A stretch of 64,000 bases of DNA from Pseudomonas sp. GM50 (GCF_000282375.1 NZ_AKJK01000078.1:26856-90855); one strand, 5' to 3'. Numbered from the stretch's first letter, positions 42,257 through 51,717 are shown. Translations and numbers: made by a program. The notes: generated by a model not told the origin, from the letters alone.

Positions 42257-43387
42257 TTACAGCCAGAGGTTCAGCAAACGCGCGCCCCGGGCATCGCCGT
42301 CGGCGAATTGTTGCCCGTTGCTGCTGAGGAAGCTTTGACCGGCGCTGCTCTTGTCCCAGAACTGACCGCGCAGGAACACGCTCATGCCGGCGATGGCCTG
42401 GCTGCCGGACGGTTGGGCAATCAGCGTCAACCGATGCCAGGCCTGACCTTCACTGAGTTCGCCAGCCTTGAGGCTGACAGAATTCGGCGTGGACTGACCT
42501 TTGTAGCCGGGCCACGGTTGATCCCAGGACTCGCGCCCGACGACGAACGCCGGGACCGCCACCAGTTGCGCGCCTTGATCGTCGAGTTTGCGATAGTTGT
42601 CCGGATACCAACTGTCGCTGCCGATCAATACGCCCAGGCGTCCGGCCGGTGTATCGACGACGTTGATCGTGTGCGCGGAATTGGCTTCGACAGTGTCGCG
42701 CCCAGCGAAAGTCGGGTGCAATTGCCGCTGCGGCTGGCCGATCGGCAAGCCGTCACGCCCGAACACTATGCTGCTGTTGTACAGCGCGCCGTGGCCAATC
42801 TTCAGGGTTCCGTCGATGACACTCGGCTCGGGCAACACGATGGAGCCGGCTACCAGCGTCACGTGGAAGTCTTTCGCCAGACCGCCGAACAGCGCCTGGT
42901 AATCCTTGGCCATTTTCCTGGCTTTCATCCGCAAGTGCGCGTCGTCGAGGCGGCTACCACCTTCGGCGCTGATCAGGGCGCGGATGAACTGCAACGGGTT
43001 GCTCACCGCCAGCCAGTTCATGGCTTCCTTGAGCGTAGTGGCCTGGTACAGCTCGTCTTTCTCGCCGCTGACCATCAGCCAGGTGCCGATATGTTCAGGC
43101 AGTACGACGATGGTCTTTTCATTCAGCAGGCCTTGGTCCTGAGCCTTCTGCAAATAAGCTGCGAGCTTGCGGTGCAGGCGCTCGGGGCTTTGATAGTCGG
43201 TGGGGAACAGCTCGGGCTGGATGCCCAGCAGATTGCCGCGATCGGCAGGAGTGCCCAGATCAACCGCAAGACTGATGCGCAGGTCCGACAGGTAATGACC
43301 CACCGGGCGGTCCGCGGCCCACATGGCGTAGGTCGTGAGGGCGGCGATCAACGCCATGGAGAACGTCAGGTACAAAAGTTTGCGCAT
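42257..43387 (-). CDS. Carbon-nitrogen hydrolase homologue, likely inactive
   Basis: 376 aa. One N-terminal membrane anchor (MRKLLYLTFSMALIAALTTY) precedes a nitrilase-superfamily fold. The catalytic Glu is kept (VVLPEHIGTW), but the Lys position reads Gln (QPQRQLHPT) and the Cys position reads Gly (GVLIGSDSWYPDN instead of I-C-Y-D). All known active members need the Glu-Lys-Cys triad, so this is probably a non-enzymatic membrane-bound member. It ends 5 bases from the AraC gene (same strand) and diverges from fadH. Confidence 0.82.
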   Translation of the reverse strand: MRKLLYLTFSMALIAALTTYAMWAADRPVGHYLSDLRISLAVDLGTPADRGNLLGIQPELFPTDYQSPERLHRKLAAYLQKAQDQGLLNEKTIVVLPEHIGTWLMVSGEKDELYQATTLKEAMNWLAVSNPLQFIRALISAEGGSRLDDAHLRMKARKMAKDYQALFGGLAKDFHVTLVAGSIVLPEPSVIDGTLKIGHGALYNSSIVFGRDGLPIGQPQRQLHPTFAGRDTVEANSAHTINVVDTPAGRLGVLIGSDSWYPDNYRKLDDQGAQLVAVPAFVVGRESWDQPWPGYKGQSTPNSVSLKAGELSEGQAWHRLTLIAQPSGSQAIAGMSVFLRGQFWDKSSAGQSFLSSNGQQFADGDARGARLLNLWL

Positions 43388-43595
43388 GGGAAACAGTCAA
43401 CGACCGTGTGCAGGGTTCGCAACTAGGGTAGGGCCCATGCCCGCGCTTGCCAAGGGGCGCTGCACATTTGGATCAATAAGTTGTCAGTTACGGTCATTGA
43501 GTGACAGCGGTGCGACTCTTAGTCTGTCGAACATGACTGATGGGGGCCGAAGAGCTCCTGCATTTTTTCCGTGATCGCTCGTTGTGGAGTTACCG

Positions 43596-45635
43596 ATGGC
43601 CGCCGCTCATTACCCGCACCTGTTGGCCCCGCTGGACCTGGGTTTTACCACGTTGCGCAACCGCACCCTGATGGGCTCGATGCACACGGGTCTTGAGGAA
43701 AAGCCCGGTGGTTTCGAGCGCATGGCCGCTTACTTCGCCGAGCGTGCCCGTGGTGGCGTTGGCCTGATGGTCACCGGCGGTATCGGCCCGAATGATGAGG
43801 GCGGGGTTTACTCCGGCGCAGCCAAACTCACCACCGAGGAAGAGGCACTCAAGCACTTGATCGTCACCCGAGCAGTGCACGAGGCGGGCGGCAAGATCTG
43901 CATGCAGATTCTCCATGCCGGGCGTTATGCCTACAGCCCAAAGCAAGTGGCGCCGAGCGCGATCCAGGCGCCGATCAACCCGTTCAAGCCTAAAGAGCTG
44001 GACGAGGAAGGCATCGAGAAGCAGATCAGCGACTTCGTCACCTGCTCGACCCTGGCGCAAAAAGCCGAGTACGACGGCGTCGAGATCATGGGCTCTGAAG
44101 GTTATTTCATTAACCAGTTCCTCGCGGCCCACACCAACCATCGCACTGACCGCTGGGGCGGCGCTTACGAAAACCGCATGCGCCTGCCGGTGGAAATCGT
44201 CCGCCGGGTGCGCGAAGCGGTCGGCCCGAACTTCATCATTATCTTCCGCCTGTCGATGCTCGATCTGGTGGAAGGCGGCAGCAGCTGGGAAGAGATCGTG
44301 CAATTGGCCAAGGCCATCGAGCAGGCCGGTGCGACGATCATCAACACCGGCATCGGCTGGCACGAAGCGCGGATTCCGACCATCGCTACCAAAGTGCCGC
44401 GTGCGGCGTTCAGCAAGGTCACGGCCAAGCTGCGTGGCTCGGTGAATATTCCGCTGATCACCACCAACCGCATCAACACCCCGGAAGTCGCCGAGCAGAT
44501 TCTGGCCGAAGGCGATGCCGACATGGTGTCCATGGCGCGGCCGTTTCTCGCCGACCCGGATTTCGTCAACAAGGCTGCGGCCGGTCGTGGCGATGAAATC
44601 AACACCTGCATCGGTTGCAATCAGGCGTGCCTGGATCACACCTTTGGCGGCAAGTTGACCAGTTGCCTGGTTAACCCGCGTGCTTGCCATGAAACCGAAC
44701 TCAATTACCTGCCGGTGCAGCAGATCAAGAAAATCGCCGTGGTTGGTGCCGGTCCTGCCGGTCTGTCCGCCGCCACTGTGGCAGCCGAACGTGGTCATCA
44801 GGTGACGCTGTTCGATTCGGCCAGCGAAATCGGCGGCCAGTTCAACATCGCCAAGCGCGTACCGGGCAAGGAAGAATTCTTCGAAACCCTGCGCTACTTC
44901 AACCGCAAATTGCAGACCACCAACGTCGAGCTGTGCCTGAACACCCGTGTGGATGTGGCGCAGTTGGTCGAGGGCGGTTACGACGAAATCATCCTGGCGA
45001 CCGGTATTGCGCCACGGGTGCCGGCGATTCCGGGTGTCGAGCACGCCAAGGTGCTGAGCTACCTGGATGTGATCCTCGAGCGTAAACCGGTGGGCAAGCG
45101 CGTCGCAGTGATCGGCGCCGGTGGTATCGGTTTCGATGTGTCGGAATTCCTCGTTCACGAGGGTGTGGCCACCAGTCAGGACCGCGAAGCGTTCTGGAAA
45201 GAATGGGGCATCGATACACACCTCGAAGCGCGCGGCGGTGTTGCGGGGATCAAGGCTGAGCCGCATGCGCCGGCCCGTGAGGTATTCCTGCTGCAACGCA
45301 AGAAATCCAAGGTCGGCGATGGCCTGGGCAAGACCACTGGCTGGATTCACCGTACTGGCCTGAAGAACAAGCAGGTGCAGATGCTCAACAGCGTCGAGTA
45401 CCTGAAGATCGACGACGAAGGCCTGCACATCCGCATCGGCGAAAGCGGCGAACCGCAGGTGCTGCCGGTGGACAACATCGTGATCTGCGCCGGGCAGGAT
45501 CCGTTGCGTGAGTTGCAGGACGGTTTGCTCGCGGCGGGGCAGAACGTGCATTTGATCGGCGGCGCGGACGTGGCGGCGGAGCTGGATGCCAAGCGCGCGA
45601 TCAACCAGGGTTCGCGGTTGGCGGCTGAGTTGTAA
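43596..45635 (+). CDS. fadH: 2,4-dienoyl-CoA reductase
   Basis: 679 aa, standard length. The N-terminal old-yellow-enzyme TIM barrel (FMN) is joined through a [4Fe-4S] segment (CIGCNQACLDHTFGG ... SCLVNPRAC, around residues 338-360) to an FAD/NADPH domain (VVGAGPAGLSAA). It reduces double bonds in unsaturated fatty-acid beta-oxidation. The ATG at 43596 lies six bases after GGAG. Confidence 0.96.
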   Translation: MAAAHYPHLLAPLDLGFTTLRNRTLMGSMHTGLEEKPGGFERMAAYFAERARGGVGLMVTGGIGPNDEGGVYSGAAKLTTEEEALKHLIVTRAVHEAGGKICMQILHAGRYAYSPKQVAPSAIQAPINPFKPKELDEEGIEKQISDFVTCSTLAQKAEYDGVEIMGSEGYFINQFLAAHTNHRTDRWGGAYENRMRLPVEIVRRVREAVGPNFIIIFRLSMLDLVEGGSSWEEIVQLAKAIEQAGATIINTGIGWHEARIPTIATKVPRAAFSKVTAKLRGSVNIPLITTNRINTPEVAEQILAEGDADMVSMARPFLADPDFVNKAAAGRGDEINTCIGCNQACLDHTFGGKLTSCLVNPRACHETELNYLPVQQIKKIAVVGAGPAGLSAATVAAERGHQVTLFDSASEIGGQFNIAKRVPGKEEFFETLRYFNRKLQTTNVELCLNTRVDVAQLVEGGYDEIILATGIAPRVPAIPGVEHAKVLSYLDVILERKPVGKRVAVIGAGGIGFDVSEFLVHEGVATSQDREAFWKEWGIDTHLEARGGVAGIKAEPHAPAREVFLLQRKKSKVGDGLGKTTGWIHRTGLKNKQVQMLNSVEYLKIDDEGLHIRIGESGEPQVLPVDNIVICAGQDPLRELQDGLLAAGQNVHLIGGADVAAELDAKRAINQGSRLAAEL

Positions 45636-45660
45636 TACGCAGGTTTAACGTGCCAATGGC

Positions 45661-45753
45661 CATCGCGAGCAGGCTCGCTCCCACAGGTTTTGTGGTGTTC
45701 ACGTATTTTGTGACCGACGCAAATCTAATGTGGGAGCGAGCCTGCTCGCGATG
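45661..45753. repeat. REPIN, GTGGGAGCGAGC type
   Basis: CATCGCGAGCAGGCTCGCTC... (45661-45685) and the exact complement (45729-45753), spaced by about 43 bases. Confidence 0.9.
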
Positions 45754-45806
45754 GGTTCCTTTGAGCGACTAGAATGCGGGCATTTTCTGAGAACAATCAG
45801 GCATCA

Positions 45807-46739
45807 ATGCTTTCCCCACCAACAGACTGGCTACCCCAAGCCCCCCTCGAACCCCTTCACCTCGACTGGCTCACCACTGCCGGCATCGAAGTAGCGATCC
45901 TGCGTCTGGACCAGATTGACCCGCTGATCAGCGGCAACAAGTGGTTCAAACTCATCGAACACCTCAAAGCCGCCGACCAGAATGGTGCCCAAGGCATCAT
46001 CAGTCTGGGTGGTGCCCATTCCAATCATCTCCATGCATTGGCTGCGGCGGGCAAACGCTTCGGTTTCACCACCGTCGGCCTGCTGCGCGGGCATCCGCAA
46101 GACACCCCGACGGTGAAGGACTTGCAGGCGTTCGGCATGCACTTGCATTGGTTGGGTTATGGCGGTTATCGAGCGCGGCACGAACCAGGCTTCTGGGCGC
46201 CATGGCGGGAGCAATACCCCGAGCTACATCCTGTACCGGAAGGGGGGGGCGGCTTGCCTGGGGCGAAGGGCTGCGGGCAACTGGTGACTCTGGCCTGCGA
46301 GCAATTGAGCGGTCTGGGCTGGAGCAACTATGACGGCTGGTGGCTGGCCTGCGGAACGGGCACCACCCTGGCCGGCCTGGTTTTGGCCGAGGCGGGTGAA
46401 CATCCTGTGTATGGTGCGCTGGCGGTGCCTGACGATCATGGCGTGGCGCAGCAGGTCGAGATGATTGTGCAGGAAGCTGGACTAGTGGATCCCGTCTATG
46501 AACTGTTGGACGCCAGCCGTGGTGGTTTTGCCAAAGTCGATCCGCCGTTGCTTGCGTTCATCGAGCAGACCGAGCAAGCCAGCGGCATTCCCCTCGAACC
46601 GCTGTACACCGGCAAAGCGCTGCTGGCGCTCAAGCAGCAAATCGAGGCGGGTAAATTTGCCCGGGGAACGCGCTTGATCTTCATCCACACCGGCGGCTTG
46701 CAGGGCCGCCGGGGTTTCAGTTCACGGCGAGAGGGCTAA
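45807..46739 (+). CDS. PLP-dependent ACC deaminase/D-cysteine desulfhydrase family
   Basis: 310 aa. LDQIDPLISGNKWFKL carries the PLP-binding Lys of the SGNK motif, and GGAHSNHLHALAAAGKRF is the substrate loop. LEPLYTGKALLAL and the closing HTGGLQG complete the family pattern. Family members deaminate 1-aminocyclopropane-1-carboxylate or desulfurate D-cysteine; D-cysteine desulfhydrase activity is the commoner form. An unusual run of eight G (46242-46249) lies in the coding sequence. Confidence 0.87.
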   Translation: MLSPPTDWLPQAPLEPLHLDWLTTAGIEVAILRLDQIDPLISGNKWFKLIEHLKAADQNGAQGIISLGGAHSNHLHALAAAGKRFGFTTVGLLRGHPQDTPTVKDLQAFGMHLHWLGYGGYRARHEPGFWAPWREQYPELHPVPEGGGGLPGAKGCGQLVTLACEQLSGLGWSNYDGWWLACGTGTTLAGLVLAEAGEHPVYGALAVPDDHGVAQQVEMIVQEAGLVDPVYELLDASRGGFAKVDPPLLAFIEQTEQASGIPLEPLYTGKALLALKQQIEAGKFARGTRLIFIHTGGLQGRRGFSSRREG

Positions 46740-46741
46740 AT

Positions 46742-46850
46742 CCTGTAGGAGCGAGCGGTGCGGCGATCCGACTTGCCCGCGAAGAACGATGACGCGTAAT
46801 ACCTGAAAAACCGCGGTGCATTCTTCGCGGGCAAGCCTCGCTCCTACAGG
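46742..46850. repeat. Repeat pair, GTAGGAGCGAGG type, one arm enlarged
   Basis: Right arm TTCTTCGCGGGCAAGCCTCG... (46821-46850). The left arm (46742-46787) carries an additional GGTGCGGCGATCCGA block between GGAGCGAG and TTGCCCGCG. Confidence 0.8.
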
Positions 46851-46865
46851 TAGCCTCAGCCGGGC

Positions 46866-47414
46866 TCATCCGCGCTTGGGCATCATCCGCAGCAGGGTGT
46901 TATCGCGTACCACATAGTGGTGGTAAAGCCCGGCCACGGCGTGCAGTCCGATCAGCCAATAACCGATCGTCCCGCCGAGCACATGCCAGCCCTCAAGCTG
47001 CTTGGCCAGCGGTTTGTTTTCTTCGATCAGCAACGGCAGATCAATGCCATAGAACATCACCTGATGCCCCTCGGCGCTGGTAATCAGCCAGCCCAGAATC
47101 GGCATGGTGATCATGAAAATATACAGCGCCCAATGCATCAGTTTGGCGAGCAGGGTCTGCCAGCGTGGCGAGGCGGGGAAGATCTGCGGCGCGGGCCCCA
47201 GGCTGCGCGCGAACAGCCGCAGCCAGACCAGTACGAACACCGTCAGGCCGAGCATGAAGTGCGCTTCCTTGATCAGCGTCCGGCCGCCACTGCCTTTGGG
47301 AAAGATCCCGCGAAATTCGATACAGGCATAAACCAGTATTAACAGAACCAGCATCAACCAGTGCAGCGCGATCGATACGGTGCTGTAGCGTGATTCGGAA
47401 TTCTTCCAGGGCAT
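46866..47414 (-). CDS. Cytochrome b561 family protein
   Basis: 182 aa with four transmembrane helices. ALHWLMLVLLILVYACIEFR and LIKEAHFMLGLTVFVLVWLR hold the first heme-ligand His pair; HWALYIFMITMPILGWLITS and WHVLGGTIGYWLIGLHAVAGLYHHYV the second. This is the small bacterial b561 (CybB) type that moves electrons from ubiquinol and may bind superoxide. Start set at ATG 47414 with GAGG nine bases upstream. Confidence 0.9.
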   Translation of the reverse strand: MPWKNSESRYSTVSIALHWLMLVLLILVYACIEFRGIFPKGSGGRTLIKEAHFMLGLTVFVLVWLRLFARSLGPAPQIFPASPRWQTLLAKLMHWALYIFMITMPILGWLITSAEGHQVMFYGIDLPLLIEENKPLAKQLEGWHVLGGTIGYWLIGLHAVAGLYHHYVVRDNTLLRMMPKRG

Positions 47415-47545
47415 ACGGTGTTTCCTCACAGGTCTGGTCTGAAGTCACCGTTCTTGTTCGACGGCGTGGGTTAACTGTAATCCTGTTTCGGTGGGTTTGC
47501 CTGAGGTGAATCGGCTGTTCAATGCTCTGGATCAAGTGATCGGCC

Positions 47546-47589
47546 ACAAAAAAGCGCCAGTTCCGTTAAAGGAGCTGGCGCTTTTTTAT
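47546..47589. terminator. Intrinsic terminator
   Basis: AAAAAAGCGCCAG/CTGGCGCTTTTTT: a 7-8 bp stem, T-tracts on both strands. It serves phnX. Confidence 0.85.
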
Positions 47590-47605
47590 GAAACGAGAGG
47601 TGGAA

Positions 47606-48433
47606 TCAGTCGGTTTGCGGCATCTCGCCGTTGGCCAGGCGCTTGTTGATGTCGGCAATCACCTCGGGCAAGTCGGTGATGGTGTCGATCATGTAGTGCG
47701 GCCGCGAGCCTTCGAACATGGCGTGAATGCGCTTGCGTTCGCTGGCCAGTTTATCGCTGCTCAGGGCGCGATAGCCTTGGTAGTCCAGACCCAGCGCGTT
47801 GCCGGAGCAGATCAGTGCCACGGTCCACATGCCGGCGCGGCGACCTTCGAGAATGCCCGGCACCGTGTCGTCGATCTTCACACAGGCCGCGACGTCGTCG
47901 ATGCCCAGGGCAATCACGTTGGCCAGTGCCTGAGCCGGCCATGGGCGGCCGTTGGGCACTTCGTCGGTGGCGACCACGTGATCGGCGATGTAGCCGTTGG
48001 TGGCGGCCAGTTCGACGACTTTGTCCATGACCTGTTTCGGGTAGCCGGAGCACGAACCGATCTTGATCCCTTGCTGGCGCAGGTTGGCGATGGTGTCCAG
48101 GGCGCCGGGAATCAGGGCCGAGTGTTCGGCGATTTTTTCGATCTGCAGCGGCATGAAGCGCTTGTAAATGGCGGTGACGTCATCGTCGGTCGGGGCGCGA
48201 CCAAACACGTTGCGGTAACGCTCGGCGACTTGCGGTTGATCGCACAGGGTACGAATGTGGTCCCATTTGCCCATGCCCATTGGCCCGCGGGCTTCTTCGA
48301 TGGACACCTGGACGTCGAACTCGGCGAAGGCTTCGACGAAAATCTGCGTTGGGGCGAAAGAGCCGAAATCGACGACAGTGCCGGCCCAGTCGAGGATGGC
48401 GGCTTGGAGTTTGGTTGGGTTGCTGTAGTTCAT
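47606..48433 (-). CDS. phnX: Phosphonoacetaldehyde hydrolase
   Basis: 275 aa, HAD superfamily. The nucleophile Asp lies in LDWAGTVVDFG; the Schiff-base Lys lies in GPMGMGKWDHI; the cap domain and KIDDTVPGILEGRRAGMWTV follow. It cleaves phosphonoacetaldehyde to acetaldehyde and phosphate, the second step of 2-aminoethylphosphonate breakdown. phnW is transcribed in the same direction upstream. Confidence 0.95.
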   Translation of the reverse strand: MNYSNPTKLQAAILDWAGTVVDFGSFAPTQIFVEAFAEFDVQVSIEEARGPMGMGKWDHIRTLCDQPQVAERYRNVFGRAPTDDDVTAIYKRFMPLQIEKIAEHSALIPGALDTIANLRQQGIKIGSCSGYPKQVMDKVVELAATNGYIADHVVATDEVPNGRPWPAQALANVIALGIDDVAACVKIDDTVPGILEGRRAGMWTVALICSGNALGLDYQGYRALSSDKLASERKRIHAMFEGSRPHYMIDTITDLPEVIADINKRLANGEMPQTD

Positions 48434-48442
48434 GTGAGGTGT

Positions 48443-48540
48443 CCCTTGTAGGAGCGAGGCTTGCCCGCGAAGAACGATAACGAGGTTTTAATGACGGACC
48501 GTGTCGTCTGCATTCGCGGGCAAGCCTCGCTCCTACAGGG
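48443..48540. repeat. Repeat pair, GTAGGAGCGAGG type
   Basis: CCCTTGTAGGAGCGAGGCTT... (48443-48472) and its complement (48512-48540) in the gap between phnW and phnX. Confidence 0.88.
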
Positions 48541-48555
48541 GACGGGGGCGTCGTT

Positions 48556-49665
48556 TCAGATTTCGAGTACTTCCATCTCGCGCAGCACGTCGGCGATCGC
48601 CGTCACTGCCGCGTGCATTTCGGCCTGGTTGACGTGGCCGATGCAGCCGACGCGGAAGGTTTCGACCTGGGTCAGTTTGCCGGGGTAGAGGATGAATCCC
48701 TTGGCCTTGACCCGTTCGTAGAATTCCTTGAACTGATAGCGCGGGTCTTTCGGCGCGTGGAAGGTGACGATGATCGGCGCCTGGATCGCGGCCGGAAGGA
48801 AGCTGCGCAGCCCCAGTTTGGCCATGTCATCGAGCAGCACCTGGCAGTTATTGGCGTAGCGCTGATGCCGTGCGGGCAAGCCGCCTTCTTCGTTGTATTG
48901 CAGCAGCGCTTCGTGCAGCGCCGCGACCACGTGGGTCGGCGGGGTGAAGCGCCATTGGCCGGTCTTGGCCATGTAGGTGTGCTGGTCGAACAAGTCCATC
49001 GCCAGTGAGTGCGAGTTACCGGCGGCGTTGGCCAGTGCTTCTTTGCGCGCAAAGACGAAGCCCATCCCCGGAACACCTTCCAGGCATTTGCCCGAGGCGG
49101 CGATCAGCGCATCGAACGGCACATCCTGGGCGTCGATCGGCAGGGCGCCAAACGAGCTCATGGCGTCGATGATCAGGCGTTTGCCGTGTTGCTCGATGAC
49201 GTGGGCGATGTCCGCCAGCGGGTTGAGGATGCCGGTGCTGGTTTCGCAGTGAATCAGCGCGACGTGGGTGATGCTGGCATCGGCCCGCAGCAGGCGGTCG
49301 ACGTCGGCGGCGGTGGTTGGTTCGTCTTCGGCGGTTTCGAAGGTGCTGAACGAACGGCCGAGCACTTCACAGATCTTCGCCAGGCGTTTGCCATAGGCGC
49401 CGTTGATCAGCACCAGCACTTTACCGTCCCGAGGCACCAATGTGCCGATGGCCGCCTCGACCGCGAACGTGCCGCTGCCTTGTAACGGCACGCAGTGATG
49501 GCTGTTGGCACCGTTGATGATCGTCAGCAGTTGTTCGCAGAGGCTGGCGGTCAGTTGGTTGAAGCGGTCATCCCATGAACCCCAGTCGACCATCATCGCC
49601 TGACGGGTGCGGGCCGATGTGGTCAGTGGGCCGGGGGTGAGCAGGATGGGCTCGGCAGTACTCAT
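48556..49665 (-). CDS. phnW: 2-Aminoethylphosphonate:pyruvate transaminase
   Basis: 369 aa. Opening ILLTPGPLTTSARTRQAMM and the PLP-binding Lys in AASGKCLEGVPGMGFVFA are diagnostic for PhnW. It transfers the amino group of 2-aminoethylphosphonate to pyruvate, making phosphonoacetaldehyde and alanine. The ATG at 49665 has GAGG eight bases upstream. It is divergent from a LysR gene that probably regulates it. Confidence 0.95.
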   Translation of the reverse strand: MSTAEPILLTPGPLTTSARTRQAMMVDWGSWDDRFNQLTASLCEQLLTIINGANSHHCVPLQGSGTFAVEAAIGTLVPRDGKVLVLINGAYGKRLAKICEVLGRSFSTFETAEDEPTTAADVDRLLRADASITHVALIHCETSTGILNPLADIAHVIEQHGKRLIIDAMSSFGALPIDAQDVPFDALIAASGKCLEGVPGMGFVFARKEALANAAGNSHSLAMDLFDQHTYMAKTGQWRFTPPTHVVAALHEALLQYNEEGGLPARHQRYANNCQVLLDDMAKLGLRSFLPAAIQAPIIVTFHAPKDPRYQFKEFYERVKAKGFILYPGKLTQVETFRVGCIGHVNQAEMHAAVTAIADVLREMEVLEI

Positions 49666-49778
49666 TCTTGTGTCCTCGCAAAAGCTCAGTGGGATGAAGC
49701 TACGGGACATAAATTGCAATTCGGTGAGCTATCAATCAAATTGTTTGTTGTTATGCCAGCCATCAGTGAGGTTTATTC

Positions 49779-50642
49779 ATGAATCTGTTCCAGCTACGCG
49801 CCTTCGACGCCGTGGCCCGCGAGGGCAGCTTCACCCGCGCCGCCGAGCGGCTGTTCATCAGTCAACCGGCCGTCACCGGGCACATCAAGGCGCTGGAGGA
49901 GCACTACCAGATCACCTTGCTGCGCCGTACCGCGCGGCGCGTAGAGCTGACGGAAGAGGGCACCAAACTGGCAGCAATCACCCGGGCGATGTTTGGCTTG
50001 GCCGAAGAAGCGCAGGTGATGCTGGAGGCCAACCGGCAATTACTGACCGGGCGCCTGGAAGTGGCGGCGGACGGGCCGCATATGGTCATGCCGATGCTCG
50101 CCAGTTTGCGTGCGCGTTATCCGGGGATCACCGTGAACCTGCGGTTGGGCAATGCCCAGGAAACATTAGCGGCGTTGTTGTCGGAGCATGCCGACGTGGC
50201 GGTGCTGACCGAGGTCGAGCCGCGCAAGGGCCTGCACCTGCAAGCGTTGAGCGAGTCGAGGATTTGCGCGTTGGTGCCTGCGGGTCATCCGTGGGCGCAG
50301 CAGTCGAAAGGGGTTCAGCTCAAGGATCTGGACCAGGTGATCATGGTCTTGCGTGAGCCGAGTTCGATTACCCGACGCACGTTCGACGAGGCGTGCGCTC
50401 AGGCCAGGGTCAATCCACGGGTGCTGCTGGAACTGGACAGTCGCGAGGCAGTGACCGAGGCGGTGGCTGCAGAGCTGGGCGTGGGTGTGGTGTCGTCGGT
50501 GGAAGTCAGCCACGACCCGCGAGTGGCGGCGGTGCCGATTATTGGCGAGGGGTTGGTCAATCGGCACATGATGGGGTGCATGGAGCGGCGGCGGGATTTG
50601 CGCTTGATCCAGGCGTTTTTTGGGTTGGCGCCTGGCAGATAG
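49779..50642 (+). CDS. LysR-family regulator (phosphonate, PhnR-like)
   Basis: 287 aa. N-terminal winged HTH (MNLFQLRAFDAVAREGSFTR ... PAVTGHIKALEEHY) and a full effector domain. It is divergent from phnW (113-base gap), the typical arrangement for the activator of phnWX. The spacer contains the palindrome AATTGCAATT (49712-49721), a possible binding-site core. The effector may be 2-aminoethylphosphonate; not shown by the sequence. Confidence 0.88.
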   Translation: MNLFQLRAFDAVAREGSFTRAAERLFISQPAVTGHIKALEEHYQITLLRRTARRVELTEEGTKLAAITRAMFGLAEEAQVMLEANRQLLTGRLEVAADGPHMVMPMLASLRARYPGITVNLRLGNAQETLAALLSEHADVAVLTEVEPRKGLHLQALSESRICALVPAGHPWAQQSKGVQLKDLDQVIMVLREPSSITRRTFDEACAQARVNPRVLLELDSREAVTEAVAAELGVGVVSSVEVSHDPRVAAVPIIGEGLVNRHMMGCMERRRDLRLIQAFFGLAPGR

Positions 50643-50830
50643 ACCAAGGTGCCTGCATCGCGAGCAGGCTCGCTCCCACAGGGGAGCTATGTGGATCACA
50701 AATTATGTGAGCGATGTAGGGAGACCAAGGTGCCTGCATCGCGAGCAGGCTCGCTCCCACAAGGGAGCTATGTGGTTCACAAATTATGTGAGCGATGCAA
50801 AGCCAATGTGGGAGCGAGCCTGCTCGCGAT
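50641..50830. repeat. 81-bp tandem duplication carrying REP halves
   Basis: AGACCAAGGTGCCTGCATCG... with a REP arm starts at 50641 and again at 50722, period 81. The copies differ in only a few bases and agree for 76 bases. A third, inverted REP arm (50807-50830) closes the set. Copy 1 starts inside the TAG stop codon of the LysR gene. Confidence 0.85.
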
Positions 50831-50844
50831 GGGGCCGGACCTGC

Positions 50845-51717
50845 CTACACCAGACTCTCGCGAACCATCTCCAGAAACGTCGCCACCACCCGCCGCGAAC
50901 TCTGTTCGCGCAAGCACACCAGCGTCTCCGTCAGCCGCCGTGTGCAATCGGTAATCGGCAACGCGCATACCCGCGAATCCGCGCCAAATTCAGCGGCCGA
51001 CACCACCCCCACGCCAATCCCGACCACTACCGCCTCGCGCGCCGCTTCCCGGCCTTCGACCTCGATCGCCGGGCGGATGCGAAAACCGGCCCGGGCCATT
51101 TCCTCTTCCAGGGTCTGGCGGGTCACCGAACCGATTTCCCGCAGCACCAGCGGCGTGTCGTCCAGGTCCGCCAGGCAGATAGACTCGCGATCGGCCCACG
51201 GATGATGACGCGAAACGAACGCCACCATCGGGTCATTGCGCAGCGGCAACGAGAGCAAGCGTTCGTCGCTGACATCGCGCCCCAGCAAGGCCAGATCGGC
51301 CTGATAGTTAAACAGCCGAAACAGTGATTCGTCGGTGTTGCCGGTTTCGATCTTCACGCTGATGCCGGGGTAGCGCTCGCAGAACCGCGCAATCTGCGGC
51401 AGCACATGCACCGGCGCATCCACCGCCAGAATCAGGCTGCCGGTCTGCAACGCCTGAGACGCATGGAGCAACTCCTGGGCTTCAGCTTCGATGACAAACA
51501 GCCGCTGGGTGATGCTCAACAGACGTTCGCCCAGATCGGTCAGGCGCACCGAACGTTTATTGCGGTGGAACAGCAACACACCGAAACGCTCTTCGAGTTT
51601 GCGCACTTGATCGGAAATCGCCGGTTGCGTCAGAAACAGCCGCTCGGCGGCTTTGGTGAAGCTTCCGTGGACGGCGACGGCGTGAAAGGCTTTGAGCTGG
51701 GCGTGGGACACCGACAT
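50845..51717 (-). CDS. LysR-family regulator
   Basis: 290 aa. N-terminal HTH (SHAQLKAFHAVAVHGSFTKA ... PAISDQVRKLEERFG) and effector domain. It shares the general build of the LysR protein encoded at 49779 and faces the MFS transporter gene across a 267-base spacer, so it probably controls the transporter and oxidoreductase genes. The two LysR genes would thus regulate the two halves of the phosphonate island separately. Confidence 0.87.
   Translation of the reverse strand: MSVSHAQLKAFHAVAVHGSFTKAAERLFLTQPAISDQVRKLEERFGVLLFHRNKRSVRLTDLGERLLSITQRLFVIEAEAQELLHASQALQTGSLILAVDAPVHVLPQIARFCERYPGISVKIETGNTDESLFRLFNYQADLALLGRDVSDERLLSLPLRNDPMVAFVSRHHPWADRESICLADLDDTPLVLREIGSVTRQTLEEEMARAGFRIRPAIEVEGREAAREAVVVGIGVGVVSAAEFGADSRVCALPITDCTRRLTETLVCLREQSSRRVVATFLEMVRESLV

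Noticed and set aside
43590..45551. 653-residue open frame antisense to fadH
   Set aside because: Completely inside fadH on the other strand; composition typical of a shadow frame.
50641..50830. CRISPR-like repeats
   Set aside because: Only two direct copies of an 81-base block containing REP arms; no unique spacers.
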